Shown in pieces: positions 1 to 7,077 of a stretch of DNA of 13,993 nucleotides. Source of the stretch: Methanomassiliicoccales archaeon (GTDB lineage: Archaea; Thermoplasmatota; Thermoplasmata; Methanomassiliicoccales; UBA472). The first letter of the stretch is position 1. Each line of letters opens with the position of its first letter. The notes under the pieces are model-generated. The model saw nothing but the letters and a program-made list of their open reading frames with translations. It was not told the origin of the DNA and searched no databases. The position numbers were made by a program, and so were the translations under genes. The stretch lies in contig JAJRAL010000006.1 in NCBI GenBank assembly GCA_028679935.1, positions 1 through 13,993 on the forward strand, read 5' to 3'.

Positions 1-747
1 AAGAAGGTCAAGGTCGTCAGCATTGTCCACGTCAACAACGTCACCGGCACCTCGGTCCCGGCGAAAGAGGTCGCGGAGATCGCACACGACCACGGCGCGA
101 TCGTGATGTTCGATGGAGCGCAATCCGCGCCGCACATCAAGGTCGATGTCAGCTCCATGGACGCCGACTTCTATGCGATGTCAGCGCACAAGATGCTCGG
201 CCCATCAGGGGTCGGCGTCCTGTACGGGAAGCTCGAGCTGCTGAAGCGCCTGGAGCCGCTTATCACCGGTGGAGGATCGGTCGCAACCTCCACGTTCGAG
301 AAGGCCGAGATCCTTGATCCCCCGGACCGATTCGAGGGCGGACTCCAGAACTATCCGGGCATGATCGGGACAGGCGCGGCCGTCGACTACCTCGCGATCC
401 TCGGAATGGACGAGGTCGCGGAGCACGACCTCGAATTGAACCGGTATGTCACGAAGGAGCTGGCTGACCTTCCCGGACTCAAGCTCGTCGGACCGAGGGA
501 CCCCGACCTACGTGGAAGCGTCTTCTGCTTCAACCTCGTCGGGATGAGCTCTCACGACATCGCCATGATCCTCGACGACATGGCGAGCGTGATGATCCGC
601 TCGGGCATGCACTGCGCCCACCCCTTCTTCCTGTCCAGAGGATTAAATGGGGCCGCCAGAGCTTCGTTCTACGTCTATAACAACTTGCAGGATTGCAGGA
701 CGTTCGTCGATGCTGTCCACGACATGTCCTCGACGTTCACGACATAG
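1..747 (+). CDS. Cysteine desulfurase-type class V aminotransferase, 5' end missing
   Basis: The reading frame is open from base 1, so the N-terminal part lies outside the window; 248 codons are visible. Pyridoxal-phosphate enzymes of this family take sulfur from cysteine for Fe-S cluster or thio-cofactor assembly in the cytoplasm. The sequence shows the family's FDGAQSAPH segment (bases about 109-135), the PLP-lysine motif SAHKMLGPSGVGVLYG with Lys at 190-192, and RSGMHCAHP with the candidate persulfide cysteine at 613-615. The cysteine loop resembles the SufS/CsdA (group II) type. The C-terminus RASFYVYNNLQD is also typical of the family, which supports the stop at 745-747. Neighbours give no pathway clue: the next gene converges on it and overlaps its last 73 bases. 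A related class V enzyme with another substrate cannot be excluded, but the cysteine in the right loop favours desulfurase. Confidence 0.88.
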   Translation, partial: KKVKVVSIVHVNNVTGTSVPAKEVAEIAHDHGAIVMFDGAQSAPHIKVDVSSMDADFYAMSAHKMLGPSGVGVLYGKLELLKRLEPLITGGGSVATSTFEKAEILDPPDRFEGGLQNYPGMIGTGAAVDYLAILGMDEVAEHDLELNRYVTKELADLPGLKLVGPRDPDLRGSVFCFNLVGMSSHDIAMILDDMASVMIRSGMHCAHPFFLSRGLNGAARASFYVYNNLQDCRTFVDAVHDMSSTFTT

Positions 748-1133
748 ACCGTGGCGACCTTGTTCCCCTCATACGGGCATTCGACGACTATTGTGCCATG
801 CGCAGTAGCGGTCCTTCTGCCACCCTCAATGAGCACTGGACATCCGGTCGCTGCAGTGCATCGAGTGGTGGCATGGATGACAGCGACGGTGTCGTTCGTC
901 AGCTCTATCGACCAGTCTCCCGCCGGTAGATAGTCGTCCACTCGAAGCACGAACACGACGTGTCCGCCAATGGAAGGGATTCTGGCAATCTCCATGGCCA
1001 GATCGTCTGCGATCCGCTGTTGCATCGAGACCGTGTGCCCTTCGTCAAGGGCCACGATGCCGCTCACGGCGAGGCCAATTACAGCGACGCCCATGACCGC
1101 GAGCATCGTCCTCGATATCAGGAACTCTAGCAC
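675..1133 (-). CDS. Small membrane-anchored pilin-like protein (third of three)
   Basis: Not recognised as a named family. A GTG start at 1133-1131 is preferred over the upstream ATG at 1181: it overlaps the previous gene's stop (GTGCTAG) and is preceded by a GGGGGTGGT ribosome site about 3 nt away. The resulting 152-residue protein begins directly with a hydrophobic segment (about residues 8-28), followed by an extracytoplasmic domain of beta character. The layout, a helix after the membrane segment, then short hydrophobic strands and an ECPYEG motif (residues 119-124), parallels the preceding gene (ECVYNGG), so the two may be paralogues. Cysteines at 92, 98, 119 and 149 could form disulfides outside the cell. 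Unlike its two upstream neighbours it lacks the RxGIEGMPL leader. The 3' end overlaps the convergent aminotransferase gene by 73 bp, an odd arrangement; the last 24 or so codons may be a non-conserved tail. Confidence 0.62.
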   Translation of the reverse strand: MLEFLISRTMLAVMGVAVIGLAVSGIVALDEGHTVSMQQRIADDLAMEIARIPSIGGHVVFVLRVDDYLPAGDWSIELTNDTVAVIHATTRCTAATGCPVLIEGGRRTATAHGTIVVECPYEGNKVATVYVVNVEDMSWTASTNVLQSCKLL

Positions 1134-1597
1134 GCGACCACCCCCGCCGATACGTACGTCGCTCCTCCGTTGTAGACGCACTCGAGCCTGAGGTTCGTGA
1201 TCGAGCCGTCTATCTTCAGCGACTCGCCGTCTTCCGGAACGATGCTCACCTTCGGCTCGAGCAGGAAGACGGAGCCCATCTCGGAGCCCTGGAGGAAGTA
1301 GCGGATGACGGTGGAATTGCTCGTCCCCGGCCTACCACCGAGCGTGATCGAGGCCTGACTCTTTCCACCCAGATCGAGATCGATCGGGACCGTCCGGACA
1401 TTCCCAGGCCCGGCGAGATATGCCGAAAGGGCAGCAGAACGGATCTTCTGGACGGCGACCTTGAGCTCTTCGACCTTCGTCGCTCGATCGTATCCCTGCA
1501 AAGAACCGAGCACGGTCGGGAGCGTCAAGGAGATCAACAGCGAAGTGAGGAGGAGCTTGAGGGGCATCCCCTCAATCCCCCTCCTATCCAGTCTCAT
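1127..1597 (-). CDS. Pilin-like secreted protein with N-terminal membrane segment (second of three)
   Basis: A 156-residue protein whose N-terminus, MRLDRRGIEGMPLK, is a short charged leader ending in Arg-Arg-Gly, followed by a hydrophobic stretch (about residues 11-31). This resembles archaeal class III (type IV pilin) signal sequences, which are cut by a prepilin peptidase after the small residue; the acidic residue comes earlier than in the standard motif, so processing is uncertain. After the membrane segment comes an amphipathic helix (about 40-60) and AYLAGPGNVRTVPIDL, a layout seen in archaeal pilin-like proteins. Two cysteines (140 and 156, the last residue) might pair. The ATG at 1597 lies 5 nt after the stop of the upstream gene and is preceded by GGTGA, indicating translational coupling. 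Function is inferred from architecture and neighbours only. Confidence 0.68.
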   Translation of the reverse strand: MRLDRRGIEGMPLKLLLTSLLISLTLPTVLGSLQGYDRATKVEELKVAVQKIRSAALSAYLAGPGNVRTVPIDLDLGGKSQASITLGGRPGTSNSTVIRYFLQGSEMGSVFLLEPKVSIVPEDGESLKIDGSITNLRLECVYNGGATYVSAGVVAC

Positions 1598-1602
1598 TCA
1601 GC

Positions 1603-2061
1603 TCACCCCGCTATGATCGGTATCGTCAAGGAGGCGGTCGACACGCAGTTGCTCTTGACCACCGTAACCGTGATGAAACCGACCGAGCTACCGTACTTCT
1701 GCACCGTCAGGGACGAGAAACTCGCAACGCCGTGCGAGTCCGTCGTGGCATGAGGCGTGCCGCCATCCGTGTTCAGCGCGCAACCGCCTTCGAGTATCAC
1801 GGTGGCGTCTTCGACCGGCTTCCCTTCGCTGTCGGCCACGTATACCTCGACGCCCAGGCTGTCGGCAGTGAACAACCCGTCGCCATCACCATCCGCGACC
1901 TCGATCTCGTTGGGGTTCGAGGTGACGCTCGCTATCGTCTGTGGCGCGCTCAGGCCGCTCGTCCATCCCAGGATGATGGCCATGCTCACTCCGGCGACGA
2001 GGACGATGATCATGAGCTGCAGCGGCATGCCCTCGATCCCCGCCCGTTCGTCGCCCCTCAT
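1603..2061 (-). CDS. Pilin-like secreted protein with Ig-like/carboxypeptidase-regulatory-type domain (first of three)
   Basis: Start chosen at 2061: this ATG has a GGTGAGG site about 9 nt upstream, while the in-frame ATGs at 2082 and 2154 have none and would add a non-signal extension. The 152-residue product starts MRGDERAGIEGMPLQL, shares the GIEGMPL leader with the next gene, and has one membrane segment (about 14-33). Residues 57-62 form an acidic DGDGDG loop (DxDxDG, as in calcium-binding loops), followed by a beta-rich domain (about 70-150) with the pattern GKPVEDATVIL, TTDSHGVASF and a terminal strand. This is typical of carboxypeptidase-regulatory-like or Big-type Ig folds in surface proteins. 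Cys94 and Cys139 could form a disulfide. It heads a three-gene minus-strand unit and is divergent from the biotin carboxylase gene. A surface filament or adhesin subunit is a plausible but unproven role. Confidence 0.68.
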   Translation of the reverse strand: MRGDERAGIEGMPLQLMIIVLVAGVSMAIILGWTSGLSAPQTIASVTSNPNEIEVADGDGDGLFTADSLGVEVYVADSEGKPVEDATVILEGGCALNTDGGTPHATTDSHGVASFSSLTVQKYGSSVGFITVTVVKSNCVSTASLTIPIIAG

Positions 2062-2176
2062 CCTCTTCGACCTCACCGACATGTTATCGATGCGAATTTC
2101 GTAGCGACAGTGATATCCGGGAGGATTACTCGTAGCGTCACCCGGCCGCACCACTGAAAAGCTTAAGCGCGACGTC

Positions 2177-2185
2177 CATTATACC
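2177..2185 (+). promoter_or_regulatory. Possible TATA box of the biotin carboxylase gene
   Basis: The stretch CATTATACC resembles the core of the box ahead of the tRNA-Gly gene (TTATTATACCC). Its centre lies 46 nt before the ATG at 2227, which would leave a leader of about 20 nt. A second AT-rich candidate, GAAAAGCTTAAG, lies at 2155-2166. The 165-bp space between the divergent starts at 2061 and 2227 must hold promoters for both directions, but which element serves which gene cannot be decided by eye. Confidence 0.35.
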
Positions 2186-2226
2186 CGGAGAAGCCGTACC
2201 ATGCTACACTGTCCCAAGGCGGTGCC

Positions 2227-3618
2227 ATGTTCAAGAGGTTGCTGATAGCGAATCGGGGCGAGATCGCCATAAGGGTGATCAGGACCTGCAAGCGTCTCAG
2301 CGTGCCTACCGTTGCCATATACACCCAGGCGGACCAGCACTGCAAGCACGTGCATCTCGCCGACAAGGCGGTGCTGCTACAGAGCGACAAGCCGATCATC
2401 GCCTATCTGGACATTGACGCGATCATCGATGTGGCAAAGAGGATGAGCGTCGACGCGATCCACCCTGGATACGGCCTGCTCTCGGAGAAGGCCGAGTTCG
2501 CCCGCCGCTGCGAGAAGGAGGGCATCACGTTCATCGGGCCAGGCGCAAAGGCGATGGCCCTGCTCGGTGACAAGCTCGCGGCGAGGGAGTTCATGGAGAA
2601 GCTCGGCGTGCACACCACGCCCGGTACCCTGAGGCCACTGAGCGGGGCCGACGAGGCGGTACGCGAGGCGGAGCGCATCGGCTACCCCATCATGCTCAAG
2701 GCCGCCGGAGGCGGCGGTGGCAGAGGGATGCGCGTCGTCGAGAAGGCGGAGGACATGGCCGAGGCCTTCGAGTCCGCCCAGACGGAGGCGCGCAAGTCCT
2801 TCAACGATCCCGATATCTTCATGGAGCGCAGGGTCGTCAAGCCGCACCACATCGAGTTCCAGATGATCGGGGACAGCAAGGGCAATGGCTACTGCCTCGG
2901 CGAAAGGGAGTGCTCGATCCAGAGGCGCAACCAGAAGCTCGTCGAGGAGACGCCATCGTGTTCCGTCACCGACCAGATGAGACAGGACATCTTCCCGCGC
3001 ATCGAGAACGCGCTGGAGAAGGCGGGCTACGAGTCGCTCTGCACATTCGAGTTCCTGATGAGCCAGGAAGGGGAGCTATTCTTCATGGAAGCGAACACGC
3101 GTATCCAGGTCGAGCACCCGATCACCGAGATGGTCACCGGCCTGGACCTCGTCGAGGAACAGCTCAAGATCGCGATGGACCACGAGGTCGGCGATGAGCT
3201 CAGGGCGGCAAAGCCCCACGGCGCGGCGATGGAGTTCAGGGTCAACGCGGAGAACCCCTTCAACAACTTCTTCCCGTCACCCGGACGGATCGACAAGTAC
3301 ATCGAGCCGACGGGCGAGGGCATCAGGGTCGACTCGCATGCCTACGAAGGATACGTCGTCCCGACCGAGTACGATTCTCTCCTCGCCAAGTTGATAGTCT
3401 GGAGCAAGGAGAGGAACGAGACGCTGGCGAAGGCGAGGGAGGCCCTGGACCGGTTCACGCTGACCGGGCTCAAGACGACCATACCGTACCACCGTCTGGT
3501 CGTGAGGACCCAGGCGTTCCGCTCCGGACACTACAGCACCGACTTCGTCAAGGAGAACCCACCCACCGAGTTGATCAAGCAGGAGAGCTTCTCGCTCTTC
3601 GAGGGCGAGGAAGGCTAG
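2227..3618 (+). CDS. accC: Biotin carboxylase (acyl-CoA or pyruvate carboxylase subunit)
   Basis: A 463-residue cytoplasmic enzyme that uses ATP and bicarbonate to carboxylate biotin on a carrier protein. The order is as in AccC: N-terminal [29 protein letters not shown] (79-92); the glycine-rich ATP lid [11 protein letters not shown] (159-169); [10 protein letters not shown] (207-216); [14 protein letters not shown] (228-241); [12 protein letters not shown] (287-298) with Glu288, Asn290 and Arg292; then the C-terminal domain. Length fits a stand-alone biotin carboxylase: no biotinyl or carboxyltransferase domain is fused, and none is encoded nearby. It could therefore be the A subunit of acetyl/propionyl-CoA carboxylase or of two-subunit pyruvate carboxylase; sequence alone does not decide. 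Oddity: the usual His of QRRHQK is Asn235. Start: the ATG at 2227 opens directly into the conserved N-terminus. The stop overlaps that of thpR by a CTAG. Confidence 0.93.
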   Translation: MFKRLLIANRGEIAIRVIRTCKRLSVPTVAIYTQADQHCKHVHLADKAVLLQSDKPIIAYLDIDAIIDVAKRMSVDAIHPGYGLLSEKAEFARRCEKEGITFIGPGAKAMALLGDKLAAREFMEKLGVHTTPGTLRPLSGADEAVREAERIGYPIMLKAAGGGGGRGMRVVEKAEDMAEAFESAQTEARKSFNDPDIFMERRVVKPHHIEFQMIGDSKGNGYCLGERECSIQRRNQKLVEETPSCSVTDQMRQDIFPRIENALEKAGYESLCTFEFLMSQEGELFFMEANTRIQVEHPITEMVTGLDLVEEQLKIAMDHEVGDELRAAKPHGAAMEFRVNAENPFNNFFPSPGRIDKYIEPTGEGIRVDSHAYEGYVVPTEYDSLLAKLIVWSKERNETLAKAREALDRFTLTGLKTTIPYHRLVVRTQAFRSGHYSTDFVKENPPTELIKQESFSLFEGEEG

Positions 3619-4169
3619 GCGAGCGGGACGCTGAGCACGGTAGAGTACGAGGGACCTTTCTGGCTCAACACGCTCTTCTTCAGAAGGAGCTCGCTGACTA
3701 TCTGCCTTCCGAACTCCGTGTCTTTGAAATCGTCGGCGACCTGTGCGGCTGCCGAGGACATCCTTGGATCCTTGACCCTCGCGAGCGTGAGATGCGGCCT
3801 GAACTCCCTGCCCTCCTTCGGGAACCCAAGGGGCTCCAGGCAGTCCTCCAATCGGGCGGCCATCAGTCCCATCGGTTCCGCGCCCTCCATTCCGGTCCAG
3901 ACCACTCTCGCCTTACTCCTCGAGGGGAAGACCCCGGCCCCCTTGACGGTCACTTCGAAGCGCTTGACGTCAATCGACGCCGCCTTCATGCACTCCTCGA
4001 TCGATCGGACGGCGTCCTCATTGACCTCGCCCAGGAACTTCAACGTGACGTGGGTGGACCCCTCGCCGACGGTCTTCAGGCCCTTCCCAACCGATTCCAG
4101 CGCGGCGTGGAACGCGAGCAGCTCCTTGGTAGAGGAGATATCGATCGCGATGAATGCTCTGAACGGCAT
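3615..4169 (-). CDS. thpR: RNA 2',3'-cyclic phosphodiesterase (2'-5' RNA ligase family)
   Basis: A 184-residue member of the 2H phosphoesterase superfamily. Both catalytic HxTx motifs are present: HVTLKFLG at residues 40-47 and HLTLARVK at 126-133, about 86 residues apart as expected. The length is normal for ThpR and the N-terminus [11 protein letters not shown] is typical. The bacterial and archaeal enzymes hydrolyse 2',3'-cyclic phosphates at RNA ends and can join certain tRNA half-molecules with a 2'-5' bond in vitro; the cellular role is unsettled. The gene stands alone, convergent with accC (the two stop codons share CTAG at 3615-3618) and divergent from the flavoprotein gene at 4287. 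No clear ribosome site precedes its ATG. In the 117-bp divergent space the TTTTAAA at 4255-4261 is nearly palindromic and could in principle serve both directions. Confidence 0.92.
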   Translation of the reverse strand: MPFRAFIAIDISSTKELLAFHAALESVGKGLKTVGEGSTHVTLKFLGEVNEDAVRSIEECMKAASIDVKRFEVTVKGAGVFPSRSKARVVWTGMEGAEPMGLMAARLEDCLEPLGFPKEGREFRPHLTLARVKDPRMSSAAAQVADDFKDTEFGRQIVSELLLKKSVLSQKGPSYSTVLSVPLA

Positions 4170-4254
4170 GCCTATCGCATCTGCGATGGGGCCTTAGGGA
4201 GAAATGGTTTGCTCCGAGTTTCATGTCGAGGCGCTAACCAGGCCAGAGAGAACG

Positions 4255-4261
4255 TTTTAAA
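4255..4261 (+). promoter_or_regulatory. TATA box of the flavoprotein gene
   Basis: TTTTAAA inside AACGTTTTAAACG is a good archaeal TATA-like element. Its centre lies 29 nt before the ATG at 4287, so transcription would begin only a few nucleotides before, or at, the start codon. The spacer CCAATACCATCGTTCA holds no Shine-Dalgarno sequence, consistent with a leaderless or near-leaderless message. Confidence 0.6.
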
Positions 4262-4286
4262 CGACCTGCTCCAATACCATCGTTCA

Positions 4287-5225
4287 ATGGACTATGACCT
4301 TGTCATCTTGGGAGCAGGGCCCGCTGGCCTCACCGCCGGCATCTACGCCGCGATGCGCAAGCTCAAGTCGATCATCATCGAGGCGGAGGAGCCAGGCGGA
4401 CAGCCGATGAGCATCTACCCGGGCAAGGGCATAGCCAATTACCCCGGCATCGAGAACCTCGAGGGGAGGGAGCTCGCCGGCAGATTGATCGCCCACGCGC
4501 AGGCGGCGGGCTGCGAGCTGCATGTGAAGGAGCGGGCCATCGGCCTCTCGGATGAGGGCGAGGGGCTGAAGGTCGAGACGGACAAGGGAACCTATACGAC
4601 AAAAGCGGTCATCGTTTCCACCGGGGCCGGCCTGAACCGGCCGAAGAAGCTCGGGGTGAAGGGCGAGGACAAGTTCGTCAACAAAGGCGTCTTCTACAAG
4701 CTCCCGGACAAGAGCGCCATGCACAACAAGAAGATCGTCTTCGTCGGCGGAGGCAACAGCGCCTTGGAGATGGCCCTGATGGCCTGCGAAGTCGCGGACG
4801 TCTGCCTGGTCCATCGCCGTGATGCCTTCCGAGCCGACGCTTGCTTCGTGGGGCGCCTCGAGCCGTCGGGCATCAAGACGTACCTGTGCTCGGAGCTTGA
4901 CGAGATCAAGGGCAAGGACAAGGTCGAGAGCGTGGTGATCAAGACGTTGACGCCGCCGACGGTCGAGGAACTGCCGACGGACATGGTCATCATAAACATC
5001 GGCTTCGCCGTGGAGCAGGAGGACGCCGCCATCTGGGGGGCGAAGGTCGAAGGTGGGTTGATCGTCGTTGATACGGAGATGAAGACGTCAAGGAAGGGCG
5101 TCTTCGCCTGTGGGGACATCGTCTCCTACCCAGGCAAGTACAAGCAGATCGTGACCGCGTGCGGCGAGGGCGCCACCGCGGCGAACAGCGCCTACAAGTT
5201 CATCCAGAGACCGTACTGGGCTTGA
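4287..5225 (+). CDS. Thioredoxin-reductase-like FAD/NAD(P)H oxidoreductase lacking the CxxC pair (ferredoxin-NADP reductase-like)
   Basis: A 312-residue flavoprotein of the thioredoxin reductase fold. FAD is bound by GAGPAG (9-14) and the C-terminal ACGDI (274-278); the second nucleotide fold has GGGNSALE (154-161) and HRRDAFRA (176-183), whose arginines usually indicate NADPH. Where thioredoxin reductases carry their CxxC redox pair, just before GGGNSA, this protein reads [16 protein letters not shown] with no cysteine. It therefore should not reduce thioredoxin in the usual way and resembles instead type 2 ferredoxin-NADP+ reductases (YumC-like). The ferredoxin gene immediately downstream, pointing toward it, suggests an electron partner. 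The frame is open upstream to 3792, but ATG 4287 is chosen because the Rossmann fold starts there and the TATA box fits. A database annotation of 'thioredoxin reductase' would be expected and may mislead. Confidence 0.85.
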   Translation: MDYDLVILGAGPAGLTAGIYAAMRKLKSIIIEAEEPGGQPMSIYPGKGIANYPGIENLEGRELAGRLIAHAQAAGCELHVKERAIGLSDEGEGLKVETDKGTYTTKAVIVSTGAGLNRPKKLGVKGEDKFVNKGVFYKLPDKSAMHNKKIVFVGGGNSALEMALMACEVADVCLVHRRDAFRADACFVGRLEPSGIKTYLCSELDEIKGKDKVESVVIKTLTPPTVEELPTDMVIINIGFAVEQEDAAIWGAKVEGGLIVVDTEMKTSRKGVFACGDIVSYPGKYKQIVTACGEGATAANSAYKFIQRPYWA

Positions 5226-5256
5226 AAGGGACGAACCCCGAATGGACTATTGAAAG

Positions 5257-5275
5257 GAGGGGCTGAACGCCCCTC
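5257..5275. terminator. Hairpin between convergent flavoprotein and ferredoxin genes
   Basis: A perfect 7-bp inverted repeat, GAGGGGC-TGAAC-GCCCCTC, sits 31 bp after the flavoprotein stop and 15 bp after the ferredoxin stop. Its position between two convergent genes suits a bidirectional transcript-end structure. There is no strong U-run on either side (GTCTTGTT on the + strand, CTTTCAATAG on the - strand), and archaeal termination depends mainly on U-tracts, so it may instead protect mRNA ends. Confidence 0.35.
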
Positions 5276-5290
5276 GTCTTGTTCGTCAGC

Positions 5291-5464
5291 TCACTTGTCG
5301 ACGACGATGGCGGAGTTCGGGCACTCGTCGGCGCAACTCCCGCAGTCAACACAGTCGGACTCGTTGACCACGGCGATATTGTCGACCTTAATCGCGCCAC
5401 TCGGGCACGCGTCCTCACAGGCTCCGCAACCTACGCACTCCTCCGTCTTGACCCTGGCTACCAT
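5291..5464 (-). CDS. 2[4Fe-4S] ferredoxin
   Basis: A 57-residue electron carrier with two complete cluster motifs, CVGCGACEDACP and CVDCGSCADECP (CxxCxxCxxxCP twice), giving two [4Fe-4S] clusters in the cytoplasm. The length is typical of clostridial-type ferredoxins. The ATG at 5464 (MVARVKTEEC) is preferred to the in-frame ATG at 5491: the latter would lie only about 10 nt downstream of the TATA box, and the shorter form matches the family N-terminus. An AGGT motif lies about 8 nt upstream of the chosen start. It converges on the flavoprotein gene, a plausible reductase partner, and is divergent from the amidohydrolase. Ferredoxins of this type serve many oxidoreductases, so the partner is inferred from position only. 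Confidence 0.93.
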   Translation of the reverse strand: MVARVKTEECVGCGACEDACPSGAIKVDNIAVVNESDCVDCGSCADECPNSAIVVDK

Positions 5465-5496
5465 TGGAACGACCTTTCTACCTGGAAGCAAGGGGC

Positions 5497-5505
5497 CTTA
5501 TAAAA
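5497..5505 (-). promoter_or_regulatory. TATA box of the ferredoxin gene
   Basis: Read on the minus strand, GGGTTTTATAAGGCC contains a strong archaeal TATA box (TTTTATAAG). Its centre is about 37 nt from the ATG at 5464, leaving room for a leader of about 12 nt. This supports the shorter start. Confidence 0.65.
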
Positions 5506-5532
5506 CCCTTTGGTAAGCGTGGGGATGGCATC

Positions 5533-5541
5533 TTGAAATAT
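5533..5541 (+). promoter_or_regulatory. Possible TATA box of the amidohydrolase operon
   Basis: TTGAAATAT lies in an otherwise GC-rich stretch, with its centre 27 nt before the ATG at 5564. If used, the transcript would begin at or next to that ATG and give a leaderless first gene, as proposed for the flavoprotein and valS. Confidence 0.4.
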
Positions 5542-5563
5542 CTCAGCCTTCATGCTTTCCACC

Positions 5564-6634
5564 ATGCGGTGCGCCTCGGGAAGGATCCTGACCCATGATG
5601 GATTCGTCGATGGCTACGTGAGGTTCGAGGGCGGGAAGGTCATCGAGGTCGGCGAAGGAAAGGCGAAATCCGCCGTCGCCGAGGGCATCATAACCCCGAC
5701 GCTCGTGGACGCGCACACCCACCTCCTCGATGCGATCGTCCCGGTCGATCTGACGATGTCGCTCGAGAAACTGGTTGCGCCTCCCAATGGATTGAAACAC
5801 ACGTTGCTGAGGGAGGCCGACCCCCAAATCCTGACGCGTTCTCTCATCCGTCTGGGCAACCTCATGCGATCACGAGGCATCTCAAGCTACATCGATTTCC
5901 GCGAGGGCGGAAAGGAAGGTGCCCATCTGCTATCAGATGCGAGGGGAGTGCCACAGGCGCACGTCCTTGGCAGGCCGCTCGGCCTCGATTTCAAAAAAGC
6001 CGAGGTGAACGCGATCCTGAGCGCCGGCGATGGCATCGGGGTCTCGAGCATCTCAGATTGGGACTACCCGACGCTGCACGAACTTGCCAAACACACCAGA
6101 TCAATGGGGAAGAAGTTCGCTATCCACGCGAGTGAACGGGTTCGGGAGGACATCGGCAAGATCCTAGACCTGAAGCCCTCGTTCGTCGTCCACATGACGA
6201 CCGCGAGCGAGGAGGACATCGAGGCCTGCGTCGATGCGAAGGTGCCGATTGTCGTCTGCCCCAGGTCCAACCTGTACTTCGGACGCGTCCCGCCGATCGC
6301 CACGATGCTCGAAAAGGGGGCAACGATCGCCATCGGCACCGACAATGCGATGCTCGGCCTTCCCGACATGCTGGTGGAGATGGAGTTCGCGGCGAGGATA
6401 CTGAGGCTTCAGGGCGTGAAGGACGTACGGCCCGTGCTGGACATGGCGACCGTCAACGGCCGCAAGTTATTAAATGAAAAGATACCCATAGGTATCGAAT
6501 CTGGCAAGCCATGCGACTTCATGGTCAGCAGGTCATGGGGCGGCGACCCCGTCGTCGACCTGTTATTGCGGGGCAGCTCGGCTGACCCGATCATGGTCTG
6601 CATGGGGAAGTGGATACGGAGAGGAACGATATGA
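5564..6634 (+). CDS. Amidohydrolase / deaminase-like metal-dependent hydrolase
   Basis: A 356-residue TIM-barrel hydrolase of the amidohydrolase superfamily, first gene of the operon. Metal and catalytic positions are visible, numbered from ATG 5564: DAHTH (His51, His53), the His-x-x-Glu of FAIHASE (His188, Glu191), FVVHMT (His210) and IGTDNA (Asp260). The HxH plus HxxE plus H plus D set matches the cytosine deaminase / chlorohydrolase / MTA-SAH deaminase branch, so a deamination of a purine, pyrimidine or related ring is likely; the substrate cannot be named. A small beta-sandwich domain is formed by both ends (MRCASGRILTHDGFVDG and KPCDFMVSRS). The ATG at 5552 is also in frame; 5564 suits the putative TATA box and the family N-terminus. 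Its TGA overlaps the next gene's ATG (ATGA), implying coupled translation with the stress protein. Confidence 0.82.
   Translation: MRCASGRILTHDGFVDGYVRFEGGKVIEVGEGKAKSAVAEGIITPTLVDAHTHLLDAIVPVDLTMSLEKLVAPPNGLKHTLLREADPQILTRSLIRLGNLMRSRGISSYIDFREGGKEGAHLLSDARGVPQAHVLGRPLGLDFKKAEVNAILSAGDGIGVSSISDWDYPTLHELAKHTRSMGKKFAIHASERVREDIGKILDLKPSFVVHMTTASEEDIEACVDAKVPIVVCPRSNLYFGRVPPIATMLEKGATIAIGTDNAMLGLPDMLVEMEFAARILRLQGVKDVRPVLDMATVNGRKLLNEKIPIGIESGKPCDFMVSRSWGGDPVVDLLLRGSSADPIMVCMGKWIRRGTI
6618..6624 (+). promoter_or_regulatory. Shine-Dalgarno site fixing the universal stress protein start
   Basis: GGAGAGG lies 6 nt before the ATG at 6631. It decides against the in-frame GTG at 6610, which would add seven non-conserved residues. 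Confidence 0.65.
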
Positions 6635-7077
6635 CGCCCTTCAAGAAGATACTGATACCGACCGACGGCAGCGAGTACACGAAGCAGGCGATCGCGAAAG
6701 GCCTCGAATTGGCCAAGCTGGCCGGAGCCGATGTCACCGCCCTCTACGTCGTCGACCAGACATCCTTCATCAACTTCCCCATGGACTCGACCATCGTCAG
6801 CGTCTACACCCTGCTGGAGAAGGAGGGCAAGGAAGCGGTGGAGTATGTGCGCAAGCTCGGCCAGGACATGGGTGTCAAGGTCAACGTCAAGATCGAGGAG
6901 GGTTCGCCGGCGCGCAAGATCGTCGACGAGTCGAAGGACTACGACCTGATCGTCATGGGCACGCTCGGCCGAACTGGCATCTCAAAGCTCCTCCTTGGCA
7001 GCACCGCCGAGAGGGTCGTCAGATTCGCCGTCTGCCCCGTACTGGTGGTCCGAGCATCGAAGGAGGAAGGACAATGA
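6631..7077 (+). CDS. Universal stress protein (UspA family)
   Basis: A 148-residue single-domain protein of normal length. The N-terminus MTPFKKILIPTDGSE is the classic family opening with the nucleotide-contacting Asp. The C-terminal half carries the ATP-binding pattern G-x2-G-x9-G-S in GTLGRTGISKLLLGS, so this is the ATP-binding (UspFG/MJ0577-like) rather than the UspA-like non-binding type. It ends in CPVLVVRA as usual. Such proteins respond to stress or energy state by poorly understood means. Its ATG overlaps the stop of the amidohydrolase and its TGA overlaps the ATG of the four-CBS protein, so all three are probably translated from one mRNA. Sitting directly beside an adenine-nucleotide-sensing type of protein suggests a shared role in energy sensing, by inference. 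Confidence 0.93.
   Translation: MTPFKKILIPTDGSEYTKQAIAKGLELAKLAGADVTALYVVDQTSFINFPMDSTIVSVYTLLEKEGKEAVEYVRKLGQDMGVKVNVKIEEGSPARKIVDESKDYDLIVMGTLGRTGISKLLLGSTAERVVRFAVCPVLVVRASKEEGQ

Noticed and set aside
2201..2245. A 14-codon upstream ORF overlapping the accC start in another frame
   Set aside because: No ribosome site, no regulatory amino acid run, and such short frames arise by chance.
3792..4286. N-terminal extension of the flavoprotein frame upstream of 4287
   Set aside because: The extra 165 codons are antisense to thpR, are Arg/Gly/His-rich, and precede a complete Rossmann fold start with its own TATA box.
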